Assembly: GCA_039621445.1 (NCBI GenBank)
Contig: CP154955.1
Span: 1,318,558 to 1,382,557, forward strand
Length of the DNA stretch: 64,000 nt
Source of the DNA: Euglena gracilis
Taxonomy: Eukaryota > Euglenida > Euglenophyceae > Euglenales
Reading direction: 5' to 3'
Position 1 is the first letter of the stretch; each line of letters opens with the position of its first letter. Made by a program: the position numbers and the translations under genes. Below are positions 12,493 to 23,009 of this stretch, piece by piece. Below the pieces are notes generated by a model. It saw only the letters and a list, made by a program, of their open reading frames with translations. It did no database searches and was not told where the DNA came from.

Positions 12493-12503
12493 AGAGTAAG
12501 AGC
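12444..12503 (+). other. Unit-junction double hairpin
   Basis: AAGAGCTCAGC (12444-12454) can pair with GCTGAGCTCTT (12474-12484), an 11-bp stem with a 19-base loop. The overlapping GCTCTTATCTCT (12479-12490) can instead pair with AGAGTAAGAGC (12493-12503), 11 pairs with a single bulge and a two-base loop. Both cannot form at once because they share GCTCTT. This is the cleanest of about eight junctions; several others have one arm changed. Confidence 0.8.
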
Positions 12504-13812
12504 GAAGCTACCCCCCCCCCCAAACCCCCCCCCCCCCCCCCCCCCCGCCCCGCCCCCCCCCCCCCTCCCTGAGTAGGTCCGGCCACCCCAGGATTATCGA
12601 TGTGACCCGATTTCCGGACCCCCAAAATGAATAGCCTATAGGTTAGGAGAGGATCCCTAGTTTCTCCAGAGCCCTTGGGTTACCCGCAACTCCCCGCCAG
12701 TCCGGAGATCTGGCCCGAGCAAAAAAGTTGTGTACCGTTTTTTTTCCCAGGAAATCGCAGGGTCATTTTTGGGGTCAAAAAATCGAAAAATTCAAAATAT
12801 CTCAAAAACGCTGCGGAGTTGAGGAAAAGTAAAGAGGACGTCCTTCCACAACTTTGGGACGCCCGTTCGATCGGTATGCGCGGTTTGGGCCAACTCCTCG
12901 CCTAGCCCGAGATACGGCCGTTTTGGGGTTTTGGGCCAGTTTGGCCAGTTTTGGCCATTTCGGGCCTGTTCGGGGCCCGAAACTGTAAATTGGCCGTATC
13001 TCGGGCTAGACGGGGAGTTGGAGCTCAAACCAGGGGGTCAAACATTAGGTTTAGGGGGGGGGTTTGACCGTTTTTTGGGGTTCCCGGGGCCTGGTTGTGC
13101 GATTTTGGGCTATTTTTGGGTATTCGGGGACCCTATCGGGCGCCGTCAGGGCGGCTGGGCGAGGGGGGGGTCGGGTGGCAGGTCGGGACCCAAAATTTTG
13201 AAAAAAAATTTTTCGCTCAAAAACACTTTTTTTCACCTCAGAACATCAAAAAAAGTGTTTTTGAGGCTGGGGCCCGCCCCATTGGCCGGTGGACTTGGCC
13301 ATTTTTGGGTCAAAAAGTCGAAAAAATTCGAAAAAAAATTTTTTGCCCAAAACCATGATTTTTGACCTCCCGGACCCGAAAAAAGTGTTTTCGAGCCAAA
13401 AATGAGCGTTTTTCGACCCGCCAGTGCCCCGTTTTGGGCCGCCAACCCATTGACTTTGGGTTAAAACCGGGTCAAAAAAGTCGAAAAAAATCGAAAAAAA
13501 TTTGTTGCCCCAAAACGATGTTTTTTGGCCTCCTGGACCCGGAAAGCCTGTGTTTGAGCCGAAAATGAGCGTTTTTCGACCCGCCAGCGCGCCGTTTTGG
13601 GCCACCAACCCATTGATTTTGGGTCAAAACCGGTCAAAAAAGTCGAAAAAATCGAAAAAATTTTTTGGCCCCAAAACGATGTTTTTTGGCTCCCTGACCC
13701 AGAAAACCTGTTTTTGAGCCGAAAATGAGCGTTTTTCCCGGGCCGGGCCGGGGTGGTCTCCCAAAGAGCTCAGCTCTACGTCACACCCTGGTCGCTGAGC
13801 TCTTATCTCTTT
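12493..13812 (+). repeat. Macrosatellite unit 6
   Basis: Ordinary unit with a small deletion that removes the end of the right arm of the A/T hairpin (near 13265) and the following C-rich piece. Confidence 0.9.
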
Positions 13813-15526
13813 AGAGTAAGAGCGAAGCCCCCCCCCCCCCCCCCCCCCCCCCCCGCCCCCCCCAGCCCCCCCCCCCCCCCCCCCTGGGTAGGTCGGAAAC
13901 CCGAGGATTATCGATGTGACTGGATTTCGTGGCCCCCAAAGTGAATAGTCTACAGGTTAGGAGAGGTTCCCTAGTTTCTCCAGAGCACTTCGGTTGCCCG
14001 TAACTCCCCACCAGTCCGGAGATATGGCCCGAGCAAAAAAGTTGTCTACCGTTTTTTTTTCCGGGGAAATTGCAGGGTCATTTTGGGGTCAAAAAATCGA
14101 AAATTTCAAAATATCCCTAAAACGCCGCGGAGTTGCAAAAAAGTAAAGAGGACGTCATTCCTCAACTTTGGGATGCCCGATCGATCGGTATGCGCGGTTT
14201 GGGCCGACTCCCCGCCTAGCCCGAGATACGGCCGTTTTGGGGTTTTGGGCCAGTTTTGGCCATTTCGGGCCCGTTCGGGGCCCAAAACCGTAAATGGGCC
14301 GTATCTCGGGCTAGACGGGGAGTTGGAGCCCAAACCAGGGGGTCAATCATTAGGTTTAGGGGGGGGGGTTGACCGTTTTTTGGGGTTCCCGGGGTCTGGT
14401 TGTGCGATTTTGGGCCATTTTTGGGTATTCGGGGACCCCTGCAGGGGTTCGAGGGCTGCCGGGCTGGGGTCAAAAAATCGAAAAATTCAAAATATCTCGA
14501 GAACGCTGTGAAGTTGAGGAAAAGTAAAGAGGACGTCATTCCACAACTTTTGGACGCCCTATCGATCGGTATGCGCGGTTTGGGCCAACTCCTCGCCTAG
14601 CCCGAGATACGGCCGTTTTGGGGTTTTGGGCCAGTTTTGGCCATTTCGGGCCTGTTTGGGCCCGAAACCGTAAATTGGCCGTATCTCGGGCTAGACGGGG
14701 AGTTGGGACCCAAACCAGGGGTCAATCATTGGGTTTAGGGGGGGGGGTTGACCGTTTTTTGGGGTTCCGGGGTCTGGTTGTGCGATTTCGGGCCAGTTTC
14801 AGGTATTCGGGGACCCCTGCGGCGGGTCCGAGGGCGGCTGGGCGAGGGGGGGTCGGGCGGCAGGCCGGGACCCAAAATTTTGAAAAAAATTTTTTCGCTA
14901 AAAAACACTTTTTTTCACTTTAGAACATCAAAAAAGTGTTTTTTGGGCGAGAAAATTTTTTTCCGACCCGGACCCCCCCATGCCCCCCTGTCCGGGGCCC
15001 CCTGGCCAGTGGACTTATTTTTGGGTCAAAAAGTCGAAAAATTTCGAAAATTTTTTTTGCCCAAAACTATGATTTTTGACCTCCCGGACCCGAAAAAAGT
15101 GTTTTCGAGCCAAAAATGAGCTTTTTTCGACCCGCCAGCGCCCCGTTTTGGGCCGCCAATCCATTGACTTTGGGTCAAACCCGGGTCAAAAAAGTCGAAT
15201 AAATCGAAAAAACTTTTTTGCCCAGAACAATGTTTTTTGGCCTCCAGGACCCGTAAAAACTGGTTTTTGAGCCGAAAAATGAGCGTTTTTCGACCCGCCA
15301 GGCCGCCGGGCCGCCGGGCCGCCGCTGCCGGGTCGGGCCGCCAGGCCGCCGGGCCGCCGGCCGGGCCGGGCCGCCAGGCCGCTGGGCCGCCGCCGGGCCG
15401 GGCCTGCCGCCGGGCCTGTTTTTGAGCCGAAAATGAGCCGTCCGGGCCGAGCCGGGCCGGGCCGGGGTGGTCTACAAAAAAGCTCAGCTCTACGTCACCC
15501 CCTGGTCGCTGAGCTCTTATCTCTTT
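13813..15526 (+). repeat. Macrosatellite unit 7
   Basis: Long form with the duplicated TCAAAATATCTCGA segment. Its GCC/GGC minisatellite (about 15295-15418) is greatly expanded compared with most units. Confidence 0.9.
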
Positions 15527-15904
15527 AGAGTAAGAGCGAAGCTTACCACCCCCCAAACCCCAAACCCCCCCCGACCCCCGCCCCCCCCCCCCTCGGAGTA
15601 GACCCGGGCACCCGCGGATTATCGATGTGACCTGATTTCCGGACCCAAAAAGTTAATAGCCTATAGGTTAGGAGAGGGTCCCTAGTTTGTCCAGAGCCTT
15701 CACTTTGCCCCCAACTCCCCGCCGGGCCGGAGATATGGCCGGAGCAAAAAAGTTGTCTACCGTTTTTTTTCAAAGAAATTTGTTGTACTGGCAACAGGGG
15801 GTCCTTTTTGGCCGGGAGTTGAGAAAAAAAAAAAATAAAAAAAAAACAAAAAACAAAAAAAAAAAAAAAAAAAAAAAAACAAAAAAAAAAAAAAAAAAAA
15901 AAAC

Positions 15905-15935
<31 letters not shown>

Positions 15936-16826
15936 AAAAAAAACAAAAAAAAAAAAACAAAAAAAAAAAAAACACAAACACACTCGAAAACGCCGGGGAG
16001 TTGAGAAAAAGTAAAGAGTACATCATTCCACAACTTTGGGACGCCCTATCATACATCTCTCTAAGGGCCCCGGGGGGGGGGGTTGCTGGGCTAGGGCTAG
16101 AAATTTGGGCTGGCTAGAAATTTGGGCTGGCTAGCCCGCCCCCCCCCGGGGGGGGGGGGGGGGGTGGACCCCGGCTGGACCCGAACCGGGGCGAGCTGGA
16201 CTGAAATCGGAAAAATGCCCAAAAATGACCTGCAGAACACAGTTTTGAAAAAATGATGCATCTGAAACCCCCCAAAAATGCCCCAAACGCCCCCCAAACC
16301 CCATTTTTGGCCACTTTTGAACACAGTTTTTCAAAAACTTTCGGCGCTTTGCGCCGAAAAATTTTGGGCTGGACCCCAAAAAAGGGGCTGGCTAGCTGGG
16401 CTAGCAGCACCCCCCCCGGGGGGGGGGTGCTGCTGCGGCTGGGCTGGGCCCAAATCGGGGCTGGCTGCAGCCGCCCCCCCCCCCCCCGGGGGGGGGGGTC
16501 ACAAAACCTTAGAGAGATGTATGCGCCCTATCCACCGGTATTCGCAGTTTGGGTCAACTCCCCGCCTAGCCCGAGATACGGCCGTTTTTCGGTCCAAATG
16601 GCCGTTTTGTACACTTTTCCCACTCTCCGACTCAGCCGTTTTCGGGCCAAAAAGTCGAAAAAAATCGAAAATTTTTTTATCGCCCAAAACCATGTTTTTT
16701 GGCCTCCCGCACCCGGAAAAAGTGTTTTTGAGCCGAAAATGAGCGTTTTCCCCGGGCCGGGCCGTGGTGGTCTTCCAAAGAGCTCAGCTCTACGTTACAC
16801 CCTGGTCGCTGAGCTCTTATCTCTTT
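15527..16826 (+). repeat. Macrosatellite unit 8, with A-rich expansion and transposon
   Basis: A tract of about 150 bases of A with scattered C (about 15823-15975) interrupts the GAGTTGAGAAAAA segment. The inverted-repeat element at 16050-16523 is inserted in the conserved GGGACGCCCTATC word. Confidence 0.9.
16050..16523. mobile_element. MITE, CATACATCTC family, 8-bp target duplication
   Basis: Terminal inverted repeats CATACATCTCTCTAAGG are perfect over 17 bases. An exact 8-bp duplication CGCCCTAT flanks the element, and the uninterrupted site (GGGACGCCCTATCCACC) is seen in the next unit near 17220. The interior is G- and C-run-rich with GGGCTGGCTAG words and a central TCGGCGC-TTT-GCGCCGA hairpin. 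It encodes no protein. Its length, 8-bp duplication and terminal repeats fit a non-autonomous hAT-superfamily element. Confidence 0.9.
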
Positions 16827-17965
16827 AGAGTAAGAGCGAAGCTTACCACCGGGGCCGGAGGGGGGGTCGGCCCCCCCCGCCCCCCGCCCCCCCCCCGCCC
16901 CCCCTCCGCCCCCCCCCCCTGGGTAGGTCGGGGCACCCGAGGATTATCGATGTGATTGGACTTCCGGAGCCGAAAAGTTAACAGCCTATAGGTTAGGAGA
17001 CGGTCCCTAGTTTGTCCAGAGCCCTCATTTTGCCCCTAACTCCCCGCCAGTCCGGAGATATGGCCCGAGCAAAAAAGTTGTCTACCGTTTTTTTTCCAAA
17101 GAAATTTTGTTGGACCGGCAACAGGGGCCATTTTTTGGGGTCAAAAAATCGAAAAATTCAAAATATCTCGAAAACGCCGGGGAGTTGAGAAAAACTAAAG
17201 AGTACCTCATTCCACAACTTTGGGACGCCCTATCCACCGGTATGCGCAGTTTGGGCCAACTCCCCGCCTGGGCCGAGATATGGCCGTTTTTGGGTTTCGC
17301 CAGGGGGGGGACTCTGCCAAAAATGGGTCATTTTGGGGGTCAAAAAATCGAAAAATTCAAAATATCTCGAAAACGCTGGGGAGTTGAGAAAAACCAAAGA
17401 GTACCTCATTCCACAACTTTGGGACGCCCCATCCACCAGTATTCGTAGTTTGGGCCAACTCCCCGCCTGGCCCGAGATATGGTCGTTTTTCGGTCCAAAT
17501 GGCCGTTTTGTACACTTTTCCCACTGTCTGACTTAGCCGTTTTCGGGCCAAAAAGTCGAAGAAAAATTGAAATTTTTTTTTTCACCCAAAACCATGTTTT
17601 TTGGCCTCCCGGACCCGGAAAAAGTGTTTTTGAGCCGAAAATGAGCGTTTTTCGACCCGCCAGCGTCCCGTTTTGGTTCGCCAACCCATTGACTTTGGGT
17701 CAAAACCGGGTCAAAAAAGTCGAAAAAAAATCGAAAAAAATTTTTCGCCCAAAACCATGTTTTTTGGCCTCCCGGACCCGGAAAAAGTGTTTTTGAGCCA
17801 AAAATGAGCGTTTTTCGACCACCAGCGCCCCGTTTTGGGCCGCCAACCCATTGATTTTGGTCAAAACCGGGCCAAAAAAGTCGAAAAAAATCGAAAAAAA
17901 TTTTTGCCCCAGAACGATGTTTTTTGGCCTCCCTGACCCGGAAAAACTGTTTTGAAGCCGAAAAT
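16827..17965 (+). repeat. Macrosatellite unit 9
   Basis: Somewhat diverged unit in which CGATCGATCGG becomes CTATCCACCGG and the inverted repeat is reduced. It preserves the empty target site for the element in unit 8. The right junction is degenerate, with GCGAAGCTTACCAC appearing directly after a subrepeat. Confidence 0.85.
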
Positions 17966-19193
17966 GAGCGAAGCTTACCACTGGGGGAAAACCCTACCCA
18001 AACCCTCCCCCCCCCCCCCCCCTCGGGGCCACCTCGGGAACCGGCGGATTATCACCATGATCCCGGCCCCGTTCCCGAAATTTTTTTTTTAGTCGCGAGC
18101 GACTGGATTCCTAGTTTCCGAATCACCTGGGTTTGACCCCCAACTCCCCGCCAGGCCCGAGTTATTCACGCGCGAAGGGGTCCAAACTGGGTAGGATTGG
18201 CCAACCCCCCCCCCTTTGGACTCTGCCATTTCGGCCAAAAAAAATGTCAATTTTCAAAATATCTCCAAAATGAAGCCAAATCAAAGGAAATGTCCGGAGA
18301 CCTAATTTGAAGCCCTTGGAACGCCCCATCTGCCGGTATTTTGATTTCCCCGCAACTCCCCGCCTGGCCCGAGATACGGCCGTTTTCGGCCCGGATGGCC
18401 GTTTTGCACACTTTTTCCACTGTCCGACTTAGCCGTTTTCAGCCAAAATTCGGCCAAAAATCAATAGTTTCAAAATTTTTCCAAAATGAAGCAAAATCAA
18501 AGGAAATGTCCGGAGACCTAAATTGAAGCCCTTGGAACACTCCATCTACCGGTATTTTGATTTCCCCGCAACTGTTCGCGTAGCCCGAGATACGGCTGTT
18601 TTTCAGCCGATTCTGGCCATTTTGTGCACTTTTTCCACTGGTGGACTTAGCCGTTTTCGGCCAAAAAAGGCGAAAAATATCGAAAAAATTTTTTTACCCA
18701 AAACCATACTTCTTGGCCTCCCGGACCCGAACAAAGGGTTTTTGAGCCGAAAATGGGCGTTTTTCGACCATCATGGCCATCATGGCCATCATGACCCGTG
18801 ATGGGCCATGATGCCCATCATGACCCATGATGGCCATCATGACCCATGATGGCCATCATGACCCATGATGGCCATCATGACCCATGATGGCCATCATGAC
18901 CCATGATGGCCATCACGACCCATGATGGCCATAATGACCCATGATGCCCATCATGACCCATGATGGCCATCACGACTCATGATGGCCATCCCGACTCATG
19001 ATGGCCACCCTGACCCCTCATCGCCATCATGACTCATGATGGACATCATGACCCATTATGCTAATCATGGGTCATGATGCCCATCATGACCCATGATGGC
19101 CATCATGACCCATGATGGCCATCACGGGACATGATGGCCAACGAGACCCATGACAGCTATCATTACCCATGACGGCCACCACGACCCATGACG

Positions 19194-19222
19194 CACGGGG
19201 GGGGGGGGGCCGTTTTTTTTTT

Positions 19223-19255
<33 letters not shown>

Positions 19256-19668
19256 ATTTTTTTTCAAATTTTTCAAAAATGCGCATTTTTGCGCATTTTT
19301 TCGCGCATTTTTTCGTTTTTTTCATCGCATTTTTTGCTTTTTGGCACATTTTTTCGTGATTTTCCAAAATTTTCGCATTTTTTGACCATTTTTGCAATTT
19401 TTTTGCAAAAATTTGAAATTTTCGACTTTTTTTTGAAATTTTCATTTTCCTCATTATTCTACATAATTTCTTCAAATTTGGTGCCATTTTTGCATGTTTT
19501 TGGGTAATTTTTGCATTTTCGTGATTTTTGCGCATTTTTTCTCGGATTTTGCACATTTTTGCACATTTTTTCCAAAAATGCGCATTTTTTGCGCATTTTT
19601 TTGCGCATTTTTGCGCATTTTTGCGCATTTTTTCTGAGGCCGGGCGAGCGCATTTCCCCCCCCCCCTG
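19194..19668 (+). mobile_element. MITE of the TGCGCA family
   Basis: Interior dominated by GCGCATTTTT words and their complement. The right end is AGCGCATTTC followed by C10CTG; the left end CACGGGG is degenerate. Closely similar to the copy at 19827-20294 and, in inverse orientation, to 48748-49233. Confidence 0.8.
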
Positions 19669-19826
19669 CATGATGGCCATCACGACCCATGATGGCCATC
19701 ACGACCCATGATGGCCATCATGACCATGATGGCCATCATGACCCATGATGGCCATCGTGACCAATGATGGCCATCACGACTCATGATGGCCATCATGACC
19801 CATGATGGCCATCACGACCCATGATG

Positions 19827-20294
19827 CAGGGGGGGGAAATGCGTTTCGCATTTTTTCGCATTTTTGCGCATTTTTTGCGCATTTTTTCAAATTTTCCAAA
19901 AATGCGCATTTTTGCGCATTTTTTCGCATTTTTTTGCGCATTTTTTCGTTTTTTTCAGCGCATTTTTTTGCTTTTTGGCACATTTTTTCGTGATTTTCCA
20001 AAATTTTCGCATTTTTTGACCATATTTGCAATTTTTTTGCAAAAATTTGAAATTTTCGCCTTTTTTTGAAATTTACATTTTCCTCATTATTCTACATAGT
20101 TTCTTCAACTTTGGTGCCGTTTTTTGCATGTTTTTGGGTAATTTTTTGCATTTTCGTGATTTTTTGCGCATTTTTTCTCGGATTTTGCACATTTTTGCGC
20201 ATTTTTTCCAAAAATGCGCATTTTTTGCGCATTTTTTTGCGCATTTTTGCGCATTTTTTCCGAGGCCGGGCGAGCGCATTTCCCCCCCCCCCTG
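19827..20294 (+). mobile_element. MITE of the TGCGCA family
   Basis: Ends CAGGGGGGGGAAATGCG and its inverted copy. It is flanked by CATGATG on both sides, consistent with a 7-8 bp target duplication, although the host satellite makes this ambiguous. Non-coding; about 468 bp. The CAGGG end suggests hAT affinity. Confidence 0.85.
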
Positions 20295-20844
20295 CATGAT
20301 GGCCATCACGACCCATGATGGCCATCACGACCCATGATGGCCATCATGACCCATGATACCCATCATGACCCATGATGCCCATCACGACTCATGATGGCCA
20401 TCATGACCCATGATGGCCATCATGACCCAGGATGGCCATCATGACCCATGATGCCCATCATGACCCATGATGCCAATGATGGGACATGCTGGCCATCATG
20501 GGTCAGGATGGCCATCCTGACCGATGATGCCCATCATGACCGAGGATAGCCATCATGACCAATGATGGGCATCATGGGTCAAAAAAGTCGAAAAAAATCG
20601 AAAAAAATTTTTTTGCCCGAAACGATGTTTTTTGGCCTCCCGGACCCGGAAAAAACCGTTTTGAGACGAAAATGAGTGTTTTTCGACCCGCCAGCCCCCC
20701 GTTTTGGGCCGCCAACCCATTGATTTTGGGTCAAACAAAACAAGGTCAAAAAAGTCGAAAAAATCGAAATTTTTTTTTGCCCGAAACGATGTTTTTTGGC
20801 CTCGCGGACCCAGAAAAACTGCTTTGATCCGAAAACGAGCGTTT

Positions 20845-21172
20845 TTCGGGCCGCCGGGCTGCCGGACGGGCCGCCGGCCGGACCGCCGGGCTGCCGCCGG
20901 CCGGGCCGCCGGGCCGCCGGCCGGGACCGCCGCGCCGCCGGGCCGCCGGGCCACCGACCGGGCCGCCGGGCCGCCGGGCGGACCGCCGGGCCGCCGGGCT
21001 GCCGGCCGGGCCGCCGGGCCGCCGGCCGGACCGCCGGCCGGGCCGCCAGCCAGGCCGCCGGGCCGCCGGGCCGCTGGGCCGCCGGGCCGCCGGCCGGACC
21101 GCCGGGCCGCCGGCCGGACCACCGGGCCGCCGGGCCGCCGGCCGGGCCGTCGGGCCGCCGGGCCGGGGTCAA
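20845..21172 (+). repeat. GCC/GGC minisatellite
   Basis: Near-pure G and C, made of GGGCCGCC and GGCCGGACC words. It occupies the same position in the unit as the shorter tract near 15295 and the minimal GGGCCGCGCCGGGCGCC of other units, so it has expanded in place. Confidence 0.9.
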
Positions 21173-21203
21173 TGAAGGGGTGGGGGCGCGCTTATAAAGA
21201 GCT

Positions 21204-22910
21204 CAGCACTATTCAAAACCTGGTTCTGAAAATCATAATTTTGCGTCATCTTTGTCCCGAAAACTGTATCATGACGTGTGCAAACCTTCTCTTATTCAGT
21301 AATAAGTGGTGATGATGATGATGACGACGACGACGACAAAACCAACAAATAATAACAGATACTTCATTTGAGCAGGAAACGAGACGATGGTCGAAGAATT
21401 GCTTGAAACCTCCGGCTGGAGAACAGGGGAACGTGTGGCTGGGGTCACGTCCATGCCCACACTGCTCAACCTCAACCGGGGGGGGAATAGAATACACCGT
21501 TGCCGGAGGAAAAGCAAGGGGAAAGGCGGGTCAGGAGGCACCCTTCGGGGGGGGGGGGGTTGTGGCCGCAAGGCGGCGGGGGCAGTGGGACGGGGCGTCC
21601 CCACTTCGCAGCCCGCCTCCCTGGCCAGCAGCAAACCAGTTGGCGGCGCCGACAGATGCCACTGTGTGGGGGGTTGTTGCCGACCCAAACCACTGTGGGC
21701 TTTGTGTTGCAGCCGTTTCTGCAACATCTGTGTGACACGAGTGTCCTAATTGCAACGTTGCTCACCAACCCCCGGAGAGGGGGGTAAAGGGTCACTTTTC
21801 ATTGTCAAACCCATCAGCAAATCTCTGAAAACCAGACAGTTACTACCCGCACCCCCTCCCAGTGGGTTGTCTCCAGTCGAAATTGGCCAAAATCAAAAAC
21901 ACTCTGACAATTCGAAGCGGGTGGGGCACGTGCAAAAAAAAAGCAGTCGCCTCCCTCCCTTCGGGTGAAAGTGGAGGAGGCGTGAACTAAAAAGTGGTAC
22001 AAAATGGTCTGTCCCAATATCCATCGCCTTCATTTGTCTTGTATGGAATTTCTTTCACATTCCTTATATAAGGATAAATAAACATATATGGAACTCATTC
22101 GGTTAGCTGAACATAAAAATTTACGGTTTGGCACAGAACATGCGACAGCTGGGTTTTGCAATTTGAAAAGGTCTTTTGTGCAGGAAGGAAAAAAAGGGAT
22201 TCCACGTGACACTAGAATTTGTGAGAACTCAAAAATTTGTACCATAATTCGTAAAACAGTGGAATCTATGCCGTCATGCTCTTCATCTATTGAGAAGGTG
22301 ATAGTTTTATAGGTGGGTCAGAGAGTCAAGAAATGTTTAAGAAAAAACAGAACGATGGAGGGACGGGTGTCTTTTCTCGCCCTAAGATGCGATCCCTAGG
22401 GCTTTGCAAAAGGAATTCCGAAGGGAAGGGCTTGCAGCACAGGAATCCCCTCATGCATCTGTTCTGACGGCCACACGCTGCATGGGCTTCCCTGCTGCCG
22501 TCACGGCAGAGTGGCATTTGTGAGGCAGCCGCAAATCTGCCCCCCGCTATTCGATGAAGCAAAAATCATATAATAATAACGTGTCTATTCCCACACGGCA
22601 TTTGTAATTCCCGGTTCGGGGCCTACCTTTCATCATCGCTTTCCCCCTGAGGTATGTGTGTGGTCCGGTGAAATCTCGATATTCCAAATTGCCTGTGTGC
22701 CTTGTTCGGGTCACACTCAGTCCAAAAGTGCTGAGGCACACTGGAGGAAGCTATTCTCTGCAAGAAAAACGGGCACACACAAACTACCACTCCGGCATTG
22801 GGTTAAGTCAGAGCAAGTCAATAGCGGTATACGCCCGTGTGGGGGGCCGCAGCCCGGCACGGTGGGATTGGCCCCGCCGCAGTGCCGGCCAGGCCGGGGG
22901 TTGCCACGTC
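21204..22910. other. Downstream of gene A, no gene recognised
   Basis: This region separates the macrosatellite from the stop codon of gene A. A short GATGAC microsatellite lies near 21310. A minus-strand frame near 21580-21740 after a CACACAG acceptor reads ETAATQSPQWFGSATTPHT and has mild codon bias, but no donor or homologue is known. The X exon that follows genes B and C is not recognisable here, so the duplication boundary probably lies close to gene A. Confidence 0.35.
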
Positions 22911-23009
22911 TCACACGGCGCTGACGGCGTGCTCCGCGACGCCGTTGCAGTTCACGCCGCGCTGCAGGCGGATGTAGCCGCCCTCCCCCCAAGAGGCGCC
23001 GGAGGCGGA
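22911..23009 (-). CDS. Gene A exon 9 (C-terminus)
   Basis: Reads [20 protein letters not shown], then CNGVAEHAVSAV and TGA. This is the end of the papain fold, where GYIRLQRG matches the family's last strand. In gene D this segment is continuous with the preceding VKNSW, whereas here it is a separate exon. The codons before the stop form a plausible donor (GCC followed by GTGTGA). Confidence 0.8.
   Translation of the reverse strand, partial: SASGASWGEGGYIRLQRGVNCNGVAEHAVSAV

Larger units (their letters stand above)
18768..20578 (+). repeat. 20-bp satellite CATGATGGCCATCATGACC
   Basis: Tandem copies of a roughly 20-base, largely self-complementary word (CCATCATGACCCATGATGG). It occupies 18768-19193, 19669-19826 and 20295-20578, split by two insertions, and replaces the middle of a 180-bp macrosatellite subrepeat. 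Confidence 0.93.
5205..21203 (+). repeat. 16 kb macrosatellite array
   Basis: About ten direct units of 0.85-1.95 kb, each beginning with AGAGTAAGAGCGAAGC and, where complete, ending with GCTGAGCTCTTATCTCT. In order a unit has: a poly-C block of up to about 80 bases; about 170 bp of conserved sequence around ATTATCGATGTGA; an AT-rich piece with TCAAAATATCTCGAAAACGC; a long inverted repeat built on CTAGCCCGAGATACGG; an A/T hairpin; one to four subrepeats of about 180 bp containing TTGGCCTCCCGGACCCG; a GCC/GGC minisatellite; and the junction hairpin. The array starts abruptly at the unit 5' end and stops near an AAAGAGCTCAGC copy that has lost its partner arm. Open frames inside are proline- or phenylalanine-rich read-through of low-complexity DNA. 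No gene is recognised and the function is unknown. Confidence 0.93.
17966..21203 (+). repeat. Macrosatellite unit 10, diverged and interrupted
   Basis: The left part (to about 18767) is a strongly diverged unit. The right part (from about 20579) resumes with standard subrepeats, an expanded GCC/GGC minisatellite and a final AAAGAGCTCAGC. The middle is a separate 20-bp satellite with two transposons. Confidence 0.8.

Noticed and set aside
5490-18000. Many open frames of 80-330 codons in the macrosatellite, rich in Phe, Lys, Pro and Arg
   Set aside because: They exist on both strands, break at different places in each unit through one-base indels, and cross poly-C blocks. Coding selection would keep one frame.
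18768-20578. CRISPR-like array of regularly spaced repeats
   Set aside because: No unique spacers. It is a continuous 20-bp satellite in a eukaryotic context.
21472-21795. Minus-strand open frames with Pro and Gly runs
   Set aside because: Several frames overlap around a poly-G run; no frame has both splice sites.
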